Source: Basidiobolus meristosporus CBS 931.73
Taxonomy: Eukaryota; Basidiobolomycota; Basidiobolomycetes; Basidiobolales; Basidiobolaceae
Length of the DNA: 64,000 bases
Assembly (NCBI GenBank): GCA_002104905.1
Contig: MCFE01000218.1
Location: 60,719-124,718, forward strand
Reading direction: 5' to 3'
Positions within the stretch are counted from its first letter, which is position 1; every line of letters starts with the position of its first letter. The notes beneath the pieces are model-generated. The model was not told the origin of the DNA. It saw only the letters and a program-made list of their open reading frames with translations, and made no database searches. A program made the translations under genes and the position numbers. This document shows positions 10,741 through 20,609 of this stretch, piece after piece.

Positions 10741-11409
10741 CTCCCCCTCAACTAAATAATTTCTTAATGCCGATTTCTCTCTAAGGATCTCAAGCTGTGC
10801 CCTAGCTAGTGGTTTTGTCAATATGTCTGCCACCATTTTGTCAGTTGGACAGTAAACTAACTCCACTAAGGTATTTTCTACAGCTTCCCTCACAAAGTGA
10901 TGCAGTATGTCAATGTGCTTAGTTCTGGCATGATCAGTAGGATTTCTAGCTAATGAAATACAACTTTGATTATCCTTGTAAATACATGTTGGTTCACCTG
11001 AATTGAAACCTAAGTCTTTGAATAATTTTTGTAGCCATACAGCCTCCTTAGTTGCTTGACATGCAGCCATATATTTGGCTTCAGTTGTAGATAGGGCCAC
11101 AGTTGGTTGTTTCTTGCATTTCCAAGTAATAGCTGCACCAGCATAAAGAAATACATAGCCTGTGGTAGAGCATCGGTCAATCAGATCCCTACCCCAAACT
11201 GAATCACTATAACCATCAAATATTTGCCTATTAGCTGCTCCAGAATATTCCAGAACCATATTTATGGTACCTTGTAGATATCTGAAAATCCGCTTAACTG
11301 CTGCAATTTGATCTGATCCATAATTCTGATTGAATTGACTGACTATTCCAACTGCCATTGCAATATCTGGACGTGTAGACACCATCAAGTAAATTAGGCT
11401 ACCTGCCAT
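10735..11409 (-). pseudogene. copia-1 inner copy: connection and RNase H domain
   Basis: A 224-codon open stretch with the classic C-terminus of copia polyproteins: AGSLIYLMVSTRPDIA at the start, DGYSDSVWGRDLIDRCSTTGYVF with the first acidic residues, VALSTTEAKYMAA with the essential Glu, YKDNQSCISLARNP, TKHIDILHHFVREAV and the closing VELVYCPTDKMVADILTKPL. It ends LVEGEC just before the 3' LTR. This domain is intact and looks the least decayed part of the element; upstream pol is broken. Confidence 0.88.
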
Positions 11410-11565
11410 TGATTGATAAGGAAAGTTTTGGTCCGTATTTGAGCCGTTTTATCTATAACTGGCTGATACTTACTTAGTTTCAGGTTATTTTCCATAGGGG
11501 TTGTGCAGGTTTGCAATTTTCCATTTTAAGGCATCAAAGAACATCCCTGATGTACTTAGACTGAT

Positions 11566-12380
11566 TCAGCACAATTTTTGCGTAGATATGTCAAATTTGA
11601 CCTCAATTCCAAGAAAATAGCTCAATTTTCCAAGATCTTTCATCTCAAACTTGCTGAAGAGATCCCATCTTGTCTGTTTAAGTGCCTCTTGGTCACGTGT
11701 AGCTATAATTAGGTTGTCCACATAAAGAACTAGGATGATCACACCCTTTTTGAGCTGTTTCACATATATACTGTGATCTGCAGTGCTACAAGGGAACCCA
11801 ATTTCCTTTAGATATGTGTCAATCTTGTTATACCTTGCTCTAGGTGCCTGCATAAGCCCATACAACAATTTTCTAAGTTTGCACACCTAATGGGGGCCTT
11901 TGGATTGGTAAAACCTTCTGGTTGCTCCATATATATAGTTTCTTGCAAATCCTCATTTAGAAAGGCTGTTTTGACGTCCATTTGGTGTAGATCTAGACTG
12001 TGTACAGCTGCCAGGGCTAGAACTGTCCTAATAGAGTTGAACTTGGCAACCAGAGCAAATGTTTACTTAAATTCTAGTCCCTGGATCTGGGAATAGCCTT
12101 TAGCTACCAATCTAGCCTTGTACTTATCAACGGCACCATTTGAGGTTATCTTAATCTTGTAGACCCATCTACATCCTATTGGCTTTCTCCCACTTGGTAA
12201 ATCTACCAGTTCCCACGTTTTTGCCTTGATCAGTGATTGGTACTCCTCCTGCATGGCTTGTTGCCACTTAGTAGCATCTGGACTTTGCATTGCCTGTTCC
12301 AGATTCTGAGGTTTGGCACATAAGCCAAGATAAGCTTCTTCATGATCATTGGATGCCAAGATAAGCTTCTTCATGATCAT
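11566..12380 (-). pseudogene. copia-1 inner copy: reverse transcriptase (frameshifted)
   Basis: RT is split over two frames. 12063-12380 carries the N-terminal part (QAMQEEYQSLIKAKTWELVDLPSGRKPIGCRWVYKIK...DKYKARLVAKGYSQ). 11566-11886 carries CKLRKLLYGLMQAPRARYNKIDTYL, the active-site box LYVDNLIIAT, and FEMKDLGKLSYFLGIEV. The YVDD motif is YVDN here, a change shared with the outer copy that should abolish polymerase activity. Between the two fragments DNA homology to copia RT continues ('DLHQMDVKTAFLNEDLQE' codons near 11950-12000) in a third frame. Confidence 0.85.
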
Positions 12381-12416
12381 TGGATGCCAAGATAAGCTTC
12401 TTCAAGATCATTGGAT
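12324..12416. repeat. 31-bp tandem triplication inside copia-1 pol
   Basis: Three head-to-tail copies of a 31-bp unit starting GCCAAGATAAGCTTCTTCA, at 12324, 12355 and 12386; the third differs at one base (aag for atg). As 31 is not a multiple of three, each extra copy changes the reading frame between the integrase-side linker (ending SNDLEEAYLG) and RT. Confidence 0.9.
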
Positions 12417-13362
12417 GTCTGCCACCAGGATCCAGGGGCATTTCTTATTCTAGTAGATCTCCTAACTGGGATAATCTGTTCTGATCTGGAACTGGTAGAA
12501 GTATCTTCAGTATCTGGCTGGATTTGGTATGTATCTTCTTCATTAGTGTTGATTGCATCATCAGGCAGCTGGCCAATGATTTCTGTGGCTTTCTGATCAG
12601 AATTCTCCTCAAATACAACGTCCCTGCTCTTGATCAGCTTCTGAATTTTGCCATCATACACTCTATGCCCTTTAGTATCTTCACAATACCCAAGAAAGAT
12701 CCCTTTCCTACTCTTTGGTTTCAACTTTGAGCGTTTTTTGTCAGGGATGTGATAAAAAACATCACTGCCAAAGATCTTGAGGTGCTGGAGATCTGGTTTT
12801 TTGCCTGTATATGCTTCAAGGGGTGTAAAATCACGTAGTGCTGTTGTTGGGCATCTGTTCTTGATGTGTACAGCGGTAGCAACAGATTCCGCCCAAAACT
12901 TGTAGTCCTTTCCTTATCATGTAGCATAGATCTTACCATCTCCACTATTGTTCTATTTGCACATTCTGCTACTCCATTTTGCTGTGAAGTATAAGGAACT
13001 GTGGTCTGTAGAAGTATACCGGTAGATCAGCAGTATTTTGCAAACTTGTTTTAGCAGTATTCACCTCCATTGTCACTTTGTAGCACCTTCAATTTCCACT
13101 CAGTTTGTGTTTCTGTCATGCTCTTGAAGTGCTTAAACATCTCTAAAGCTTCATCCTTTGTTTTGAGGAAGTACACCCATTTATATCTTGTCTTGTCATC
13201 AATGAACGTCATAAAGTATCTGTTGGCTCCTAAGGACAGTGTTCTCATGGGGCTACATATGTCTGAGTGTACAATAGCCAGTATTTTGGTGGTATTGATG
13301 CCTCCTGAGCTCTTGGGAACGTTGCCTAGCTTGTTTGCCATATGAGCATCCCTTACAGACAT
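12377..13362 (-). pseudogene. copia-1 inner copy: integrase (frameshifted)
   Basis: 13051-13362 holds the GAG-pre-integrase end and the catalytic core (IVHSDICSPMRTLSLGANRYFMTFIDDKTRYKWVYFLKTKDE, then VLQSDNGGEY), with both catalytic Asp of the DD35E core visible. 12721-12945 carries further core remains in a shifted frame. 12377-12724 carries the C-terminal tail typical of copia integrase (KPKSRKGIFLGYCEDTKGHRVYDGKIQKLIKSRDVVFEEN). Frame changes near 12945-13050 and at 12720 break the ORF. Confidence 0.82.
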
Positions 13363-13634
13363 TCAATTTGATTGGAATTGTGTAATTTAGGCCCAAAACT
13401 AGTTGATTTTTCACCAATTGGCTCATTTTCTGTCTCCTATGTGTCCTAGCCTTCTATGCCATGTCTCCCAGCTGGTTTCATCAGTTTCAGCAATGTTGAC
13501 ATGTTCAGGTACAATGATCTTGCATTGTAACTTGTATATATTGTGATCTCTGATTCCTGAAGCTAATTTTTGTCCATTTTCACTTAGTATTGAGCAGCTC
13601 AGCTTAGTAAAAACAAATTTCAGTCCCTGAGTAG

Positions 13635-13838
13635 TTATTTACTCACTGAGAGTAGGTTCTTAGCTATTCCAGGTACATGGAGTAGATCAGTCAGTTTTGC
13701 TGTTGTTGCCCCTGAGTTATCACTCATATTTAGTTGTATAGACCCACTGGCAATAGCTTCCAGAGCAGAGTTATCTCCCAGATAAATCTTTCTTACGGGA
13801 ATAGTTTTTGAATTGCTGAACCACTCCTTATACCACAA
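13635..13838 (-). pseudogene. copia-1 inner copy: protease region
   Basis: Codons reading WYKEWFSNSKTIPVRKIYLGDNSALEAIASGSIQLNM and LLHVPGIAKNLLSVSK, the usual sequence between the DSGAS protease site and the gag-pre-integrase domain. The protease active-site region itself (near 13840-13870) is mutated to a stop-containing 'YIDSVASQYI'-like stretch. Confidence 0.75.
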
Positions 13839-13959
13839 ATATACTGTGATGCTACAGAGTCAATATACCATTGATTACTTTGGTTACTTGCACTCTCTTA
13901 AATGGTTACAAATAACTGTTCATCAGTAGTTATATGGTTTGCTTGCTCTAGTTTCTGTT

Positions 13960-14706
13960 TCATGCCTGCTTGTTTCTTCTTGCATTCTCTTGCCCAATGT
14001 CCTGGCTTTTTACAATAGTTGCTACAACCAGGTTTTCTTTAGTTTTGTTGTTTTCCCTTCTTTCTGAGTGCCTTTCTGAGCTGAATAAAGCATTATCTTT
14101 GATTTTCTCTGCTTGATCATTATGTCTGAGTTCTTCATGGAGAAGTCTTCCTTTGACATAGTCTAAAGTCAAGTTGTCTTCTCTGCTTTCAAAAGAAAGT
14201 ATAAGTGGCTCACACTTGTCTGGTAGGCTGCAAAGCAGACAGAGTATCTTTTCTTCATCATCTACACCAGCATTTAGACTGTAAAGTTTTTCTGCAAGTG
14301 TCTCCATTTTGGTAATGAATTGCAGCATGTCATCATCTGGCTTCTTCCTCATGTTGAAGAACTTTTGTTTCAAATAAAGCTTGCTTGATACAGACTTTGC
14401 CCTAAAGATCTTCTCTAAGGAATCCCATGCTGCTTTGGCAGTACTTGAGGCATGGATTTGTCCAACAAAGGAATCTTGCACATTGATACATATGGCATTA
14501 AAGGCCTTTCTCTCCTTCTCTTGATACTTCTCCACTTCTTCTGCTGTTCCTTTGGGCTCAACTTCTTTACCTGTTACTATATTCCAAAGCTTCCTTTCCT
14601 CCAGGTGGATCTGCATCTTGATTCTCCAAAGTCTGTGGTTCTTTCCATCAAATCTCTCCTTTACAGGGAAGATGTTTGTGTTGTTCTGTTTGCTGGTAGA
14701 AGTCAT
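13960..14706 (-). pseudogene. copia-1 inner copy: gag
   Basis: 248 codons from an ATG at 14706. N-terminal NIFPVKERFDGKNHRLWRIKMQIHLEERKLWNIV is the usual copia gag opening, followed by AWDSLEKIFRAKSVSSKLYLKQKFFNMRKKPDDDM and the UBN2-type region LCSLPDKCEPLILSFESRE...TLDYVKGRLLHEE. The frame ends just before the zinc knuckle (C..C...GHW.REC codons near 13975-14030), which is in another frame. Listed as a pseudogene because the rest of the polyprotein is broken. Confidence 0.85.
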
Positions 14707-14730
14707 CTTTAAAATAGATTAAGGCAATTG

Positions 14731-14742
14731 GGGCTCATAACC
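14731..14742 (-). promoter_or_regulatory. copia-1 primer binding site, half-tRNA(iMet) type
   Basis: GGTTATGAGCCC (minus strand) directly follows the 5' LTR. It is complementary to the anticodon stem-loop of eukaryotic initiator tRNA-Met (..GGGCTCATAACC..), the internal primer used by Drosophila copia and yeast Ty5 after cleavage of the tRNA. The same 12-mer follows the LTRs at 24797 and 31951. Confidence 0.8.
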
Positions 14743-15111
14743 TGTTGCAATTTAAGAAGTGATTTGGATATTAGGAACCAATCAAGAAATAGTGATAATA
14801 GCTGAACTGTTATTTATTCATAAAGAGGAAATGTATTTATACCTATGTAGAAGTAATACAGCTGTAACACTCAGTACAGAGGGTTTCTCAATATTCAGGA
14901 GCATTCTGTAACAGTTTCAGGATTAGTACATAATGTTTGGTAATAGTGCTTATTTGATCCTGACTATAGGGGTATATTCATAAGATCATATATCTGGAGA
15001 AAGTGGCAAAGTTAAGGCAGTAAATGAGTCCTACAGTGACTAAGACTAGTTTAGAATTGTTAAGTAAATTTTTAGCTGCTGAATGATACCAAGTAGTCCA
15101 ATGTTTCAACA
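14743..15111 (-). repeat. 5' LTR of copia-1 inner copy
   Basis: Begins TGTTGCAATTTAAG and ends GTTTCAACA; direct repeat of 10373-10740. It contains a TATA-like 'tatttatacc' in both copies. Confidence 0.85.
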
Positions 15112-15480
15112 GTTTCTTCCTCATATTGAAGAACTTTTGTTTTACAGAGAGCTTGCTTGATACTGACCATGCTCTAAAGATCTTCTCTAAGGATCTCCAT
15201 GATGCCTTGGTAGTATTTGAAGCATGCATCTGTTCAATGAAGGAATCTTGCACATTGATGCATAAAGTATCAAAGGCCTTTCTTTCCTTCTCTTGCCACT
15301 TCTACACTTCTTTTCTGTTCCTTTGGGCTCAACTTCTTTTCCTGTTACTATATTCCAAAGCTTTCTTTCCTCAAAGTGGATCTGCATCTTGATTCTCCAA
15401 AGTCTGTAGTTCTTTCAATTAAAACTCTCCTTTACCAGGAAGAATTTTGTATTGTACTATTTGCTGGTAGAAGTCATCTT
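15112..15480 (-). pseudogene. copia-1 outer copy: gag N-terminal part
   Basis: DNA homologous to 14340-14712 of the inner copy. It encodes, with stops, the gag start, MQIHFEERKLWNIVTGKEVEPKGT and a stretch ending KQKFFNMRKK. It stops precisely where the inner element is inserted; the gag continues at 10372. Confidence 0.75.
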
Positions 15481-15513
15481 TAGAATAGGTTATGGTAATT
15501 GAGGTTTATAACC

Positions 15514-15881
15514 TGTTGCAATTAAGAAGTGATTTAGATATTAGGAACTGATCAAGATATAGTGATAATAGTTGAACTGTTATTTATTCATAAAGAGGAA
15601 ATGTATTTACACCTATGTATAAGTAATACAGCTGTAACACTATGTAGGGAGGGTTTGTTAACATTCAGGAGCAAACTGTAACAGTTTCAGGATTAGTGCA
15701 AAATGTTTGGTAAAAAGTGCTTATTTGATCTTCACTATAGGGGAATAATGATAAGATTGTAAATGTGAAGAAACTGGCAAAGTTGGGCTGCAGATAAGTC
15801 CTACAGTGACAAAGACTAGTCTAGAATTGCTAAGTAAATTTTGAACTGCTGAGTGATACCAAATAGTCCAATATTTCAACA
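15514..15881 (-). repeat. 5' LTR of copia-1 outer copy
   Basis: 368 bp, TGTTGCAATTAAGAAG...TATTTCAACA, aligned with the inner LTRs throughout. The adjacent primer site (15502-15513) is degraded to 'aggtttataacc'. Confidence 0.85.
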
Positions 15882-18335
15882 ACTTGCAAAGCTACCATAT
15901 ACCATGTATCACTGATAACGCATGTATCTTGCAAACATATGTCTGGTTGCTGTCACTTTTTCCATAAATACCTCATGAATATCTGCAAAGAACTCATTGG
16001 TACTTAGCCAATATGGTGCTTTTCCTTGCTGGATTCTAGTCCCCCTTATGGGCGCACTCTGACTCTTGTTTGTGTGAATTCTGTATAGAATGGCTCAGAA
16101 ATTGGCATATTAGCAAGAGAAATCTGGTATACTTTGATAGAGTTTTCCTAATAAAAGTCAGTTGCTTGTTGCACCCAGCCCAACTTGGCATCACTTAATT
16201 GATTACCTATGATTTGGGGCTGCTTAGCTTCTTAATACCAAAGGCATAGGTGTCTCCATCTGTGCATTTGTCATCAATATTTTCCAACTTTTCCTGACTG
16301 TCCTCCATGTGCCAACTCATCTCATCTATGAAGGACTTGAAGGTAATATTCTTGATGAGATTGGGATATTAGCTCCTGCAACTTAACTTGTCTTCCTATC
16401 TCCTCACTCATCTGCTCCATCAGAAGCTCACAAAAGCTGAAGCAAGGCCCAATATTCTCCACATACCAAGCAACATGAAGTAGAGAATGAATACTGTTGT
16501 GACAGGGATCTATATGTTCAGCTTTATGTTTGCAGTATAGCTGCTCATTATCTGTGAGAAACTCTTTGCACAATAGGTGTAAGTTGATCAACATGGCATT
16601 GGTGATTTGCTTATACATAAGTTCTCCTAAATTGTCTACATATTACTCCTAATGCTTCCAATGCACTCTTTGTAGTAATGATCTCAGAATACCAATTGAA
16701 TTAACAGATTTTAGTTCATTCAGTCCTTGCATTTGTATTGTTGCATATGCATATGAATGTTGATTGGAGCCTGTGAGTTGTACTTTTGGTGGCAGATACC
16801 CTCTAATATCATGCCAATTCTTTTATGTTTCTCTAGTATCTTCAAGGGCTCATTTAGCTTGAAATGCCCCATGTACAACTTGGTCATCAGTAGAGGAATA
16901 TTGTCAAAAAACAAATGCATTGATCCCAGTGGAAAGCTTTTGCTCCAATAGATATGCTCTATCTTTAATATCTGCAGTTTCCAATTAATTCCATATATTG
17001 GCTGATGGCTTATGGCTTGCCAACTTTGCTGCAATTGCATGCTGACTTCTGTATATTTTCTCTGCAGGAAGATGATGCTCTTAGTATTGGGGTATGGATA
17101 ATAAAAAAGTGTATGACTTATGGAGTAAGTGCCCTGGATCTCACACATTAAACAGCAATACCACCCATTATGCCCAGAAATGCCAGCTATCTTGCTGATG
17201 GTTGAGGTATCTCCAATGCAGATAATAACATGTGCTTTGATATGATGGCCACTTGCTGTTATCTGTAGAAAGCATACAAATTTCATCCAGCAATGGATAC
17301 AGGAAGCTGTCCATGTTGGATGGTGATTTAGGCCCAGCTACCAGTGAGACTACCATAAGATTTCTGGTCTGATATCATCAGATGGGCGGAAAATTTAGGC
17401 TGATGAGAATCAGTTGCCAGCTGGAATTGCCAGCAAAGCACTTGTCAACTGAGAATCCATCAAGTGCCAAGGCAAAGGCATGGTCATAGATACCTTCAAT
17501 AGTAGCCTATGCATCTATGCTGCTTGTATTATTTGCCATTAAATATATAGGATATGCTCACACTTGATTGATACTGTGTACAATACTTTATAGCTTCACA
17601 ATGTTGTTGCAACTGCAGGAGCTTCTTTAGATAGGGTATTACCAGAAAATATTTGGAGTGTGAGCAATGTTTTCCCTCAATGGTGTTGGATTCCTGACAA
17701 GTTGAACACCTTGCAATGGTGGCATTTTCTGATGTGAATGCCATGCAACTCTTAACACATGCTGGTACCCAGATGGTCTCTGGCTTGTAAATTGCCTGCT
17801 GCATGAGGGTTTTCAATTTGAACCATTTGCACAGTATGTTGCTTCCCAGGATGATCTTGGCAAGAAGTAGTAGTAAATCATCAAAGCCCCCATAGTTGAT
17901 ATTAGTAGAAGCCTGCCACTTCACTAGCCACAATATCACATCATTGACCAGTAGATGGATTCTGGGGTCACTTGACTTCATGAAGTATCCTTGGCATTTT
18001 TTTCACAGGTGCTGTCTCATTGCATATTGGGATTTTGCCAGGCTCATGCAAGGTACTCTTGTCAGCAGAGATATGCTCAAAATCTGTCAGTGAGCCTTCT
18101 TCAGAACTATCACTCTGCATGCCATTTTCATAAGACTGAGGTGAGCCTAAAGGCATTAGGCACTCATCTGACTCAGCATGTGCAAGGTGACCAGTACTGC
18201 CAGGTGCTGTTATATTATTATCAACTAGTTGGCAAGATACTGTTGGTAAAGCAGTGACTGAGGGATGGTCAAATATGACTTGTGTGGCAAAATACCGGTC
18301 ATGATCCTTGTGATACTTCCTATGCCATCTGAACT
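15882..18335 (-). mobile_element. tnp2-type transposon, copy B (decayed transposase)
   Basis: Minus-strand remains of a tnp2 transposase, the longest in the window. From right to left: an N-terminal region of 150 codons (17529-17981) with a zinc-ribbon-like ARCSTCQESNTIEGK and YFLVIPYLKKLLQL, matching the tnp2 pattern where a CxxC module precedes '.Y.PIIPRLQ.L'; a DEICMLST segment near 17290; 188 codons (16720-17286) with HIKAHVIICIGDTSTISKIAGISGHNGWYCCLMCEI, which is the family signature LRA..I...GD.PA..K..G..GHN....CR.C; and a C-terminal part (16322-16618) with CKHKAEHIDPCHNSIHSLLHVAWYVENIGPCFSF..LLMEQMSEEIGRQVK. Several stops and frameshifts; no terminal repeats could be fixed. Confidence 0.78.
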
Positions 18336-18339
18336 ACCA

Positions 18340-19201
18340 ATATATTACTAATCATCTGCTACTTCAAGTACTTCTCACAGACTCCAATTAATATTCATAA
18401 GCATATGCAATCATACAAATCCAAGTACTAGGTAAGCTGGATATGTATTTATTCAAGTGGCCTTTTGGAGCTATTTTGTTTCAGAGTACATTGAAATTAC
18501 ATGGAGTCATGTGTAGACTCTTAAGAATTTTTATCTGGAAGTAGATCATCAATGTCAACTTGATATTCATAGCTTCATGTAAGGAGCTTGGTGAGGATTT
18601 GAGTTGCTGTACTAAAACTTTAAAGCTGAAAACATAGATATCTGCCACTATGGTGTCCATTCTCCACTCAATCTTAATTGGTGTGTGAAAATACTGGATC
18701 TTGCATCACCCTTTGGAGTTTCCTATTGAGTGTATATGTGGGGAGATAGGAAGATCAGTCAGGTTGAAAGCACTACCATATTTCAATCTCATGAGTAATA
18801 TTAGCTCCAAGTCTATTATAGATTTGATCAGTTGACACTTGGAAGACAGCCAAGAAGAGTTGGTCAATACAGAGGACAGATGTGTATATGGTGACACCTA
18901 AGCTTTTGCCATTAAGAAGCTAGCTAGCCTTAGTGTATGGGTAATCAGTTAAGTAATGGAGAGTTGGGTTGGATGAAACAAGGTACTGACTTCTGTTAAG
19001 AAAACTCTATCAGAGTATGCTAAATTTCTCATGCTGACAGACCATTTTCTACACCATATAATACAAATTCTTACAAACAAGAAATAGTTTACCTCTAAGA
19101 GTACTAGAATACAGCTGGGAGAAGGAATATATTGACAAAGTATCAAAATGTATTTTGTGGATATTCATGGGGTAGTTATGGCAAAAGTAGTAGCAACCAA
19201 G
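18340..19201 (+). mobile_element. tnp2-type transposon, copy C, left part
   Basis: Plus-strand DNA matching copy A from about 6420 onward (for example 'tatttattcaagtggc' near 18445, 'gtgtccattctccact' near 18650, 'gtatgggtaatcagtta' near 18935). All frames are closed. The match ends at 'gcaaccaag' (19200) and continues at 22601 'tatatgtttgcaag', so a Harbinger element has been inserted between. Confidence 0.7.
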
Positions 19202-19365
19202 TAGACTTGTTCTGTTGGATAGTGCCACATAGTGCCAGCCTGTTTATGGTGCCAGATTGATCTGGCACTATAGTTTCTACCATGGTGCCTGTGGTATGAT
19301 ACAGTTACTGGTAATTTTACTCAATCTTACTTATGTTGCTCAAAATAGTGCTTTCCTTGCTTTAT

Positions 19366-20250
19366 TTACTCTTCATAATGCTCCAGACACATTTCTCTCA
19401 GTGGATGTCTTCTTGTATGAACATACTGTGCATTAATAAGTATCTTAACTATTTTACCTATTCTGCTGTTTTCACCTATATATGACTTTCCTCTGTATTT
19501 ACCTGCCAATATGCTGAATCTCTTCAGATATCCAAATGTGTGCTCTACCCTTACTCTGAAATGATTAAATATCTCATTGTGGAGCTTCTGCTTCCTGCTA
19601 AGTACACCATTCCTTGGCTTCCTATAAGCTGTAATACATTCTAATCTCTGACAATCCTCTCCTATATAAGCTAAGTCTGCCATACATTTCTCCCCTCTAC
19701 TGAATTCAGGATGATTCTCTACCCAGAGTGCTTTGTCATGCCTACTTCCAGTAAATGGCCCACTAAACCAGATGATGTTACCCTCAATGTCAGACAGTGC
19801 TTGAAACTTCACACAGTGTGCCTTGTACTTGCCAGAATAAAAGTGCCTTTGCCCTCTAGAAGGTCTGTCAATCCTCACTGGGAAGGTATCCAAAATACTC
19901 CTGATATGGAACCTGTTGCTGAACACTCTGGGATATGGAAGTCTATTGGAGCTTCTGAACCTAGTATTCCAAGCTTGCTCTAAGTCATTCATACCCTCAG
20001 CAAGGTGGTTCTCCATTGCTTTCAGCTGGGAATGAAAGCTTCTAGGACTTTTGTTGCCATGGATGGTGGGATGAAACCTTGTAGGGCAATAGTTCTTGTA
20101 ATAGCAGAGAAGCTTGACAAGGGATCTCCTTGAGTAGATTGGGGTTGATGGTCCACAGTACTTGGAATAGATCTCCTCTAGTGTGTCAAAAGGAAATCCA
20201 GTGGTAGTGATGGGATTGATGAGAAAAGACCATTCAGAGGAGTAAGTCAT
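19366..20250 (-). CDS. PIF/Harbinger transposase (DDE_Tnp_4 type)
   Basis: 294 residues from an ATG at 20250. The C-terminal two-thirds is a Harbinger nuclease: LDTFPVRIDRP with Asp121, FYSGKYKAHCVKFQALSD, the GPFTGSRHDKALW block with Asp172 (GSxHD is diagnostic), ADLAYIGED with Asp192, and RVEHTFGYLKRF with Glu236. Asp121/Asp192/Glu236 fit the usual catalytic triad. The N-terminal 110 residues contain a helical region in the place of the helix-turn-helix. Length is slightly short for the family (usually 350-450) but no upstream in-frame extension or intron was evident. It would cut and paste the element, normally together with the second element-encoded protein (20610-21857). Confidence 0.85.
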   Translation of the reverse strand: MTYSSEWSFLINPITTTGFPFDTLEEIYSKYCGPSTPIYSRRSLVKLLCYYKNYCPTRFHPTIHGNKSPRSFHSQLKAMENHLAEGMNDLEQAWNTRFRSSNRLPYPRVFSNRFHIRSILDTFPVRIDRPSRGQRHFYSGKYKAHCVKFQALSDIEGNIIWFSGPFTGSRHDKALWVENHPEFSRGEKCMADLAYIGEDCQRLECITAYRKPRNGVLSRKQKLHNEIFNHFRVRVEHTFGYLKRFSILAGKYRGKSYIGENSRIGKIVKILINAQYVHTRRHPLREMCLEHYEE

Positions 20251-20609
20251 ATTAAAATTGGTGGATGATCGTATAAAGGCGGTTTGAATTGATTTGGCGC
20301 AATCTGCCTTATTTATCTGATTTTTATTACATTATGGTTTAATCTCCATCAGTTGCCATGTATCCCATCATTATGTCGCAAAAATCATCCGCAAACAATG
20401 CCTTGGTACTTTTATTGATGCTTTAATCATAGGTCTATAATCAAATAGGAAATCTGCAATTGATGTGATCTGATCCGTGTCAACATGATCCAAGATGCAT
20501 CATGCATAATATATGGAAAATTCAACAATCACATTAGTTTTCATATATATTTCATATAAGACCAGGTTGATGCCAATATACTGCTGTATAAGTATCCAAA
20601 TCCGTTGCT
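20251..20609. promoter_or_regulatory. Divergent promoter region of the Harbinger element
   Basis: 359 bp between the two oppositely directed ORFs. It contains copies of an (A/G)ATC(A/G)TCCG-like word ('ggatgatcg' near 20265, 'aaaatcatccgc' near 20383) that recurs in the right subterminal region at about 22425-22510. TATA-like AT-rich stretches occur near both starts. Its role as a transposase or accessory-protein binding region is an inference. Confidence 0.4.

Larger units (their letters stand above)
10373..15111 (-). mobile_element. Ty1/copia element copia-1 (inner copy), complete but decayed
   Basis: LTRs at 10373-10740 and 14743-15111 (about 369 bp, ends TGTTG...CA[AG]CA) flank gag (13960-14706), protease (13635-13838), integrase, RT and RNase H (10735-11409), all on the minus strand in copia order. 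The primer site GGTTATGAGCCC (as GGGCTCATAACC at 14731-14742) abuts the 5' LTR. A polypurine tract, CTCCCCCTCAAC on the plus strand, abuts the 3' LTR. Its flanks are the two halves of another copia gag, so it inserted into a relative; gctac/gtttc may be a degenerate 5-bp duplication. Pol has several frameshifts and one 31-bp triplication. Confidence 0.88.
8506..15881 (-). mobile_element. Ty1/copia element copia-1 (outer copy), interrupted and internally deleted
   Basis: A minus-strand copia element whose 5' LTR is at 15514-15881 and whose 3' LTR survives only as its last 75 bp or so (about 8506-8580, ending 'tatttcaaca'). Gag is split: its N-terminal part is at 15112-15480 and its C-terminal part at about 9916-10372, separated by a complete second copy of the family (10373-15111). 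Left of gag, the protease (ASQHIC-like box near 9870) passes directly into RT sequence near 9830, so the integrase and the start of RT are deleted. RT (9303-9812) and RNase H (8581-9300) follow. The primer site next to the 5' LTR is mutated. Confidence 0.8.
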
